Part shown: piece after piece, positions 14,611 through 18,756 of the stretch
Layout of the letters: the number at the start of each line of letters is the position of its first letter
Position numbering within the stretch: the first letter of the stretch is position 1
Assembly (NCBI GenBank): GCA_025996865.1
Contig: BNTV01000097.1
Location: 1-18,756, forward strand
Direction: 5' to 3'
Origin: Bacteroidia bacterium
Lineage (GTDB): Bacteria > Bacteroidota > Bacteroidia > Bacteroidales > Azobacteroidaceae
Length of the DNA stretch: 18,756 nucleotides
Translations under genes and position numbers: made by a program
Notes under the pieces: generated by a model
Databases searched by the model: none
What the model was told of the DNA's origin: nothing
The model's input: the letters and a program-made list of their open reading frames with translations, nothing else

Positions 14611-15207
14611 TTATAATGTATAATAACTTGTTGTTATAATGAATAGCAGCGGCAAGTTTACTTTGTATCCCAATTTCGACATGGCTGAATGCAGGTATTC
14701 AATACCTTTGTGCAAATGAATATCTACGGTTGTAATGCTGATACCCATGCGTTGTGCGATTTCTTTGCGGGATAAACCTTCGACCCATCGCATTTGGTAA
14801 ACCTCAAACCTGCGTTTGGGCATGGATTGTGCTATTTTGTGCACCATGGACAACAAACGTTCGAAGGTTAATTTTTCGCTTAAATCGGATTTATCCGCCA
14901 AGACACGTTGTTCGTTTATCAAAATTTCCAAAAGTTGCCGGTTGACGTTCTGTCGCGTCCAATTGACAACAATATTTCGGGCGACAGCGTAAAGATAACC
15001 TTTCAGCGAATCAATTGGCGTCTCCTTGTTTTGCCACAAAATCACAAACACATCCTGAGTCAGTTCTTCGGCATTCTTTTTGTTTCTGCAATTTTGACAG
15101 ACGAATTGGTAAATACTTCTAAAATACTTTTGGAAAATCATATCAAAAGCCTTTTCCTTCCCTTCACGAAGCGCTGCCAATAATATTTTATCGCTGTCTG
15201 TTTCCAA
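14611..15207 (-). CDS. ECF RNA polymerase sigma-70 factor (Bacteroidota type)
   Basis: A 198-residue sigma factor with only regions 2 and 4. Region 2 spans about 10-86 (FDMIFQKYFRSIYQFV...EELTQDVFVILWQN...LKGYLYAVARNIVVNW), and region 4 about 118-175 with the HTH at 143-170 (GLSRKEIAQRMGISITTVDIH). A hydrophobic C-terminal tail (LPLLFIITTSYYTL) is often seen in this group. Such factors normally precede a FecR-type anti-sigma gene and a SusC/SusD pair controlling uptake of a glycan or siderophore. None of these is present here: downstream lie only the repeat and a converging ATPase gene. It is therefore an orphan, either acting on distant genes or stranded by rearrangement. A -7 box is at 15248-15255. 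Confidence 0.9.
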   Translation of the reverse strand: METDSDKILLAALREGKEKAFDMIFQKYFRSIYQFVCQNCRNKKNAEELTQDVFVILWQNKETPIDSLKGYLYAVARNIVVNWTRQNVNRQLLEILINEQRVLADKSDLSEKLTFERLLSMVHKIAQSMPKRRFEVYQMRWVEGLSRKEIAQRMGISITTVDIHLHKGIEYLHSAMSKLGYKVNLPLLFIITTSYYTL

Positions 15208-15247
15208 AGTAATCTTATTAAATTACAATTTTCGTTTTTTCACCTTG

Positions 15248-15255
15248 CAAAGTTA
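15248..15255 (-). promoter_or_regulatory. -7 box (TAACTTTG, minus strand) of the sigma factor gene
   Basis: On the minus strand 15255-15248 reads TAACTTTG. The nearest TTG upstream is in the terminal repeat of the adjacent transposon-like element (15282-15280), with a 24-bp gap, longer than usual. The original -33 region may have been replaced when that element inserted. Confidence 0.5.
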
Positions 15256-15270
15256 CCACTATTTTTGAAT

Positions 15271-15692
15271 CATGCGAATCAAGGGTTGAAACCCTCGTTT
15301 ATTTTTAATTTGTTAAAACTCTAAATACCAGTAAAATAAGTGATAAAATATTTTGTAAAATCACTGGAAATCAGTATCTTAGTGAAAAAAAACCTACTAA
15401 TTTACACCATGAATATGATCCCCAATGATAAACAAAATAAACTTATTTTAACATATCTTTACGTTTGTAATCTTTATGAGACGGAACTCAAATATGATTG
15501 CCAACGACACAGTAATAATAGCGAACTATCTTCTGTCAGGCAACCTATTGAGTCTTTTTATAATTGGCTGAATGAAAAAACAACTATTCAAAGAGCATCG
15601 AAAGTCCGCTCTACAAAAGGTTTGCTTTTACACATCTTTGGTAAAATTGCCGCCGATTTCTTTTATCTTATTTTTAACCCTTGATTCGCATG
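15271..15692. mobile_element. MITE-like 422-bp deletion derivative of an insertion sequence
   Basis: Perfect 17-bp terminal inverted repeats, CATGCGAATCAAGGGTT at 15271-15287 and its reverse complement at 15676-15692, enclose 388 bp. AAT stands immediately outside both ends (15268-15270 and 15693-15695), a candidate 3-bp target duplication. Inside is a short frame that joins the N-terminal and C-terminal ends of a transposase. Complete ends with a missing middle are typical of non-autonomous elements that can still be moved in trans by the full-length relative. Confidence 0.75.
15409..15684 (+). pseudogene. internally deleted transposase (in-frame fusion of both ends)
   Basis: A 91-codon frame. 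Residues 11-41 (KLILTYLYVCNLYETELKYD then CQRHSNNSELS) resemble the N-terminus of a Bacteroidota DDE transposase. Residues 42-91 (SVRQPIESFYNWLNEKTTIQ, ASKVRSTKGLL, FYLIFNP) resemble its C-terminus. As I recall the family, the intact protein is about 300 residues, so roughly 200 or more residues, including most of the DDE catalytic core, are missing at a junction near 15525-15535. The stop codon TGA lies inside the right terminal repeat, as in compact insertion sequences. It cannot be an active transposase. Family assignment rests on remembered sequence patterns, not a search. Confidence 0.7.
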
Positions 15693-15767
15693 AATAATGA
15701 AAAAATAAAAAATATCCGGAAAAAGATTTAGCCGTTTTATATTGAACACGATATGAAATTTTTTTCC

Positions 15768-15775
15768 TACATTTG
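15768..15775 (+). promoter_or_regulatory. -7 box (TACATTTG) of the acetyltransferase gene
   Basis: TACATTTG fits the -7 consensus and is 15 bp before the ATG at 15791. A TTG at 15742-15744 lies 23 bp upstream, a little far for a -33 box. Confidence 0.5.
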
Positions 15776-15790
15776 TCCCAAAAATAACAA

Positions 15791-16318
15791 ATGGCCTATC
15801 TGGAAAATGAAAATCTTCTCTTACGGGCGCTGGAACCCGAAGATTTGGACGATTTGTACCGTTGGGAAAACGATTCCGAACTGTGGAAATACGGCTCGAC
15901 TTTAGCGCCGTATTCCAAGTTTGCCTTGCGCGATTATTTGATCAGTTCGATGAACGACCTTGTTCAATGTAAGCAACTGCGCTTAGTGGCAGTGGATAAA
16001 AAGACCGGCAAATCTATGGGTACCATTGATTTATACGATTATGACCCGATTAATTTGCGGGCAGGGATTGGAATTTTGCTGGATACAGCCTATCGCCATA
16101 AAGGTTTTGGGAAGCATATTCTTGAACTTATCCAAGAATATGCTTTCCGGGTTTTGCATCTGAATCAATTGTTTGCCTATATTCCGGAAAGCAATATTTC
16201 CAGTTTCAAATTATTCACCGCTTGCGGATACGAGCAATGCGGATTATTGAAAGCCTGGAAAAAAACGGCCGGCGGATTCGAAGATGTCTATGTTGTACAA
16301 ATAATTACAAACGCATAG
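15791..16318 (+). CDS. GNAT family N-acetyltransferase (RimJ/RimL or SpeG-like)
   Basis: A 175-residue acetyl-CoA-dependent acetyltransferase. It begins LENENLLLRALEPEDLDDLYRWEND, the usual opening of RimJ/RimL/SpeG-type enzymes. The acetyl-CoA pyrophosphate-binding motif is RHKGFG-K (residues 102-108), following the GIGILLD strand. Asn135 and the CGYE turn near Tyr147 match the later conserved positions of the fold. The substrate could be a protein N-terminus, a polyamine or a small molecule; sequence does not decide. It is monocistronic and converges with the RidA gene 11 bp away. Confidence 0.88.
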   Translation: MAYLENENLLLRALEPEDLDDLYRWENDSELWKYGSTLAPYSKFALRDYLISSMNDLVQCKQLRLVAVDKKTGKSMGTIDLYDYDPINLRAGIGILLDTAYRHKGFGKHILELIQEYAFRVLHLNQLFAYIPESNISSFKLFTACGYEQCGLLKAWKKTAGGFEDVYVVQIITNA

Positions 16319-16329
16319 AATGGAATCCA

Positions 16330-16800
16330 TCATTCTTCCAATTCAAATATCGCTTCTATTTCTACCGGAATATTGTCGGGAAGTGAACCGAAACCGGCGG
16401 CGCTCCGTGTGCCGACGCCATTATCACTGCCCCAAACGGCAGCAAACAACTCGCTGCATCCGTTGATGATGTACGGGTGTTTTTCAAAATCCGGCGTACA
16501 ATTCACCATTCCGAAGGTTTTAATAATCCTTTTTACCTTATTCAAACTGCCGAGACTTGCTTTTATCGAAGCCAACATGGTCAAACCAACTTGTTGGGCG
16601 GCTTTTTTCCCGGCTTCCATGTCCATCTCTTTGCCGATACGTCCGATAATCAACGAACCGTCATTTTGTACGGGTAGATGTCCCGACAGATACAAATATT
16701 TACCGTCCACGATAAGCGTAGGTTTATATACACCCAAGGGTTTCGGAGCCGGCGGCAAGGTCAGCCCCAATTTTTCAAATTGTTCATCTGCGTTGTACAT
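16330..16800 (-). CDS. RidA (YjgF/YER057c/UK114) family protein
   Basis: A 156-residue cytoplasmic protein of the Rid family, whose best-known members hydrolyse reactive enamine/imine intermediates made by PLP enzymes. The family's active-site arginine is present as Arg132 in GVGTRSAAGFGSLPDNIPVEIEA, with the acidic partner at Glu147 or Glu149. It carries the longer N-terminus (ADEQFEKLGLTLPPAPKPLGVYKP) typical of a subgroup distinct from E. coli RidA, so the deaminase role may not carry over. It has a clear promoter at 16854-16885. Confidence 0.88.
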   Translation of the reverse strand: MYNADEQFEKLGLTLPPAPKPLGVYKPTLIVDGKYLYLSGHLPVQNDGSLIIGRIGKEMDMEAGKKAAQQVGLTMLASIKASLGSLNKVKRIIKTFGMVNCTPDFEKHPYIINGCSELFAAVWGSDNGVGTRSAAGFGSLPDNIPVEIEAIFELEE

Positions 16801-16853
16801 AATTTTTCCTTTTTTTGTTGTTTATGGTTTTTTTCGTTTTTGATAACGAAATG

Positions 16854-16885
16854 CAAAAATACAAATTTAGTTGAAAATGTACAAA
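16854..16885 (-). promoter_or_regulatory. RidA gene promoter (TTTG, 20 bp, TATTTTTG; minus strand)
   Basis: On the minus strand, TTTG at 16885-16882 and TATTTTTG at 16861-16854 are 20 bp apart, a full match to the Bacteroidota promoter. A second -7-like TAAATTTG overlaps just upstream. Confidence 0.65.
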
Positions 16886-17045
16886 TTCCTATCTGCGATT
16901 GTACGTAACTTTGAAGGACAATCCCGATGAAAGAAATTTTTACCGGATAGTTGTAAAAGACAAATACGAATATCAAGTGATATTTTACATAGTCACCACA
17001 ATAAAAAAGCAAAAGATTTTTACGTCTTGTACCTTTCACCAGTAA
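16875..17045 (+). pseudogene. probable relic of a DUF4249-like gene
   Basis: Between the RidA gene and the DUF4861 gene, the plus strand has an open stretch of 56 codons without a start codon. It contains SYLRLYVTLKDNPDERNFYR then IVVKDKYEYQ. The D-x-P-x-E-x-N-[YF]-Y-R pattern is one I associate with DUF4249 lipoproteins, which accompany TonB-dependent transporters. No signal peptide, start or remaining domain is present, so if real this is a small leftover piece of a deleted gene. A -7-like TAACTTTG (16906-16913) inside it is probably chance. A second stretch of weak coding on the minus strand shares the RidA promoter region and was not accepted. Confidence 0.3.
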
Positions 17046-17049
17046 ATTA

Positions 17050-18255
17050 TCAATAACTGATTTTCAAAGCAGACAGATTCAACCGGTTCATCACTTCCTC
17101 GATACACTTCAAAAAATCATCTTTGGTAACGACCGGTTCCCAATCCGATTCCCATGCGGGCATGATGAAATAATCGACATATCCTTTTTCCGGAAGAAGG
17201 ATAACGACGTGATTATTACTGTCTTCCGTAAGTGTTTTAATTTGTTTTGTCCGGACGAAAAGCGCCAGACCCAGGTTATCATCGTTCAGGCTTTGTTTGC
17301 CGAAGGTGGCAATGTACGACCATTCGTTGTTTGAGTGGATATTCGTGAAAAATTCGGCATTTTTATCTTTGTTGATTCCGGTTGCCAAATCCTTTATCTC
17401 TTTGTCCGACAAGAGTTCGATGTGTGAGGATCGGCTACCGGCGTCAATACTGATTAAGGATTTTAGATTACATTTCGTACCGTTGGCATCCCAACCATAA
17501 TAATTGGTCATCACTTGTGAACGGACTTTTCCATCGGCCGGAATGTAACAAACGACGCTGTCGGTTTTTTCAACCCGGACGGCTTGTTTTCCGTCCCACA
17601 CGGCAATACTACCGATTCCCAATGCCGAACCGACTTTCATATTGTCCATTCCCCAGATGGCCGGATGGTGGTAGGTTTCGTAATTGTCCACACCGACAAA
17701 AGGCAAAACGATACCCGGTGTTTTTTTTCCGAAAACATCAATGGCATTCCGTTGGTCCAAATAGAAACGAAATGCTACTTTGTCGCTTTCCCAACCCGGT
17801 CCCTCATATTTAATATAGTAGGCGTGGTCTCGAAAATTGTCGGGAACCCGCAAATAATTCGGTTTCACCCACGAAAAATCACCTTTGTATTCGTGTCCTT
17901 CAAAATGACCGCCGATTTTATGGGACAGCTCGGCATACGTGCGCTTGGGATATTTTACCGCTTGTCCGGGCACAATTTTTGCGCGTTTGATTTCTTTAGG
18001 ATTGATTGCGGCAACCGGAAAAACGGCTTTTGTTTCCCCTTGCAAGTTGGTGATTACTTCCAGCGGCGCTTCCAATCCGTCGATTTCAACTTTATAATTG
18101 CCAAACGGAAGTTTTTTCAGTTGAGATGGAGAGAGTTCTATTACGCAGTCCACCCATTTTTTATCAGACGTATTTTGTATGGTCAGGGAAATTTCTTGCC
18201 CTTGTATTTGCGATACGGCAAAGCATAAGCACAGGAAAATAATTACTTGTTTCAT
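17050..18255 (-). CDS. secreted DUF4861 protein
   Basis: A 401-residue exported protein. The start at 18255 gives a clean signal peptide (MKQVIIFLCLCFAVSQIQGQ); the frame stays open upstream to 18387, but that would cross the divergent promoter pair and the MATE start. The DUF4861 hallmark YHHPAIWGMDNMKVGSALGIGSIAVW is near residues 192-217, with earlier RTYAELSHK and GDFSWVKPNYLRVPDN segments. DUF4861 proteins are commonly found in Bacteroidota polysaccharide-utilization loci, especially with pectin or alginate-type enzymes, and may act on or bind uronic acid sugars. No such partner genes are visible here, so it appears isolated. Catalytic residues are not known to me. Confidence 0.8.
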   Translation of the reverse strand: MKQVIIFLCLCFAVSQIQGQEISLTIQNTSDKKWVDCVIELSPSQLKKLPFGNYKVEIDGLEAPLEVITNLQGETKAVFPVAAINPKEIKRAKIVPGQAVKYPKRTYAELSHKIGGHFEGHEYKGDFSWVKPNYLRVPDNFRDHAYYIKYEGPGWESDKVAFRFYLDQRNAIDVFGKKTPGIVLPFVGVDNYETYHHPAIWGMDNMKVGSALGIGSIAVWDGKQAVRVEKTDSVVCYIPADGKVRSQVMTNYYGWDANGTKCNLKSLISIDAGSRSSHIELLSDKEIKDLATGINKDKNAEFFTNIHSNNEWSYIATFGKQSLNDDNLGLALFVRTKQIKTLTEDSNNHVVILLPEKGYVDYFIMPAWESDWEPVVTKDDFLKCIEEVMNRLNLSALKISY

Positions 18256-18276
18256 AATATCTTTTAATTTTTTCTG

Positions 18277-18284
18277 CAAAGATA
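18277..18284 (-). promoter_or_regulatory. -7 box (TATCTTTG, minus strand) of the DUF4861 gene
   Basis: Minus-strand 18284-18277 reads TATCTTTG, 21 bp before the ATG at 18255. It fixes the start of that gene. No good -33 box; the upstream side overlaps the divergent MATE promoter. Confidence 0.6.
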
Positions 18285-18306
18285 TATTTAAAAGCGGAAT
18301 TTTTGT

Positions 18307-18314
18307 TACCTTTG
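18307..18314 (+). promoter_or_regulatory. -7 box (TACCTTTG) of the MATE gene
   Basis: TACCTTTG, 23 bp before the ATG at 18338. It faces away from the DUF4861 -7 box only 22 bp to the left, so the two genes share one short divergent control region. Confidence 0.6.
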
Positions 18315-18337
18315 CCCATAATTCCAAAACAAAAAAT

Positions 18338-18756
18338 ATGACAAATGAAAATACACCCGTCAGTTTAGGAACCGAAAATATCGGCAAGTTACTGGCTCAA
18401 TACGCTGTCCCTGCAATTATTGCAATGACGGCTTCTTCCTTGTATAATATTACCGACAGTATATTTATCGGTCACGGTGTCGGGCCTTTGGCTTTGGGCG
18501 GATTGGCCATTACTTTTCCGTTGATGAACCTGGCGGCAGCGTTTGGTTCGTTGGTGGGCGTCGGCGCTTCTACGCTGTTGTCGATTCGGATGGGACAAAA
18601 GGATTACGATACCGCCAATACCATTTTGGGTAATGTTTTCGTGCTTAATTTGATTATGGGGATTTCTTTTTCCATCATTGCATTTCTTTTTTTAGAACCG
18701 ATTCTGATTTTCTTCGGCGCTCAAAATGATATGCTTGAATATGCCCGGGAATTCAT
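18338..18756 (+). CDS. MATE family efflux transporter, 5' part
   Basis: The frame from ATG 18338 stays open to the end of the window (139 codons of an expected 440-460). The N-terminus SLGTENIGKLLAQYAVPAII and the segment ASSLYNITDSIFIGHGVGPL are typical of MATE (multidrug and toxin extrusion) transporters, which exchange Na+ or H+ for cationic compounds across the inner membrane. Helices 1-3 are visible (LAQYAVPAIIAMTASSLYNI; LGGLAITFPLMNLAAAFGSL; VFVLNLIMGISFSIIAFLFL). The acidic residue Asp in NITDSIF is a conserved helix-1 position. The 3' part is outside the window. Confidence 0.9.
   Translation, partial: MTNENTPVSLGTENIGKLLAQYAVPAIIAMTASSLYNITDSIFIGHGVGPLALGGLAITFPLMNLAAAFGSLVGVGASTLLSIRMGQKDYDTANTILGNVFVLNLIMGISFSIIAFLFLEPILIFFGAQNDMLEYAREF

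Noticed and set aside
16761..17039. 92-codon minus-strand frame overlapping the RidA start
   Set aside because: It would read through the RidA promoter and overlap the RidA coding start out of frame; low-complexity, AT-driven composition and no family likeness.
17584..18228. Long open frame (214 codons) on the plus strand
   Set aside because: It lies wholly antisense to the DUF4861 gene, has no recognisable domain, and its composition (many Phe, Arg, Cys) is that of a shadow frame.
18389..18598. 69-codon minus-strand frame at the right edge
   Set aside because: Antisense to the clearly recognisable MATE transporter; the protein is basic and repetitive without domain likeness.
1..18756. CRISPR arrays, tRNA or rRNA genes
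   Set aside because: No regularly spaced direct repeats and no cloverleaf or rRNA-like stretch was found in any intergenic region; the only sizeable direct repeat is the two-copy 85-bp element.

Overview
The window looks like chromosomal DNA from a member of the Bacteroidota, most likely order Bacteroidales. The main reasons are repeated promoters with the Bacteroidota -7 box (TAnnTTTG) and few Shine-Dalgarno sequences, a bacterial SUI1 protein, an ECF sigma factor of the kind expanded in this phylum, a membrane TPR/HTH regulator beside a 6-bladed beta-propeller protein, DUF4861, and an AAA-ATPase-like/PD-(D/E)XK protein of a family that is highly amplified in Bacteroidales. Genus cannot be told from the sequence alone.

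Layout. (a) 1-6429, plus strand: SUI1 translation factor; phosphatidylserine decarboxylase and phosphatidylserine synthase (psd-pssA, two successive enzymes of phosphatidylethanolamine synthesis); an RlmD-type RNA m5U methyltransferase; a lipoprotein-like TPR/transmembrane/HTH regulator; and a secreted 6-bladed beta-propeller protein with its own promoter. A strong hairpin at about 6450-6491 ends this block and the block opposing it. (b) 12635-6495, minus strand: murB, then three overlapping or closely packed membrane genes (DUF2157, DUF4401, GDYXXLXY), then a PhnP-like metallo-hydrolase. dnaN follows with its own promoter, then a DEDDh exonuclease. (c) 12636-15790, accessory: the AAA-ATPase/nuclease gene, a copy of an 85-bp repeat that also forms the leader of the SUI1 gene 14.4 kb away, an ECF sigma factor without a neighbouring anti-sigma gene, and a 422-bp element with perfect 17-bp terminal inverted repeats and an internally deleted transposase. 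(d) 15791-18756: a GNAT acetyltransferase, a RidA-family protein, a probable gene relic, a secreted DUF4861 protein, and the 5' part of a MATE transporter running off the end.

The most interesting signals are small. The first is the direct repeat carrying a stem-loop, the SUI1 start codon and, in one copy, a 13-codon Cys-rich upstream ORF. The second is the deletion-derived MITE-like element placed where the -33 region of the sigma-factor promoter should be. The third is the murB-linked operon of three uncharacterised membrane proteins. The remaining core genes look intact and ordinary.
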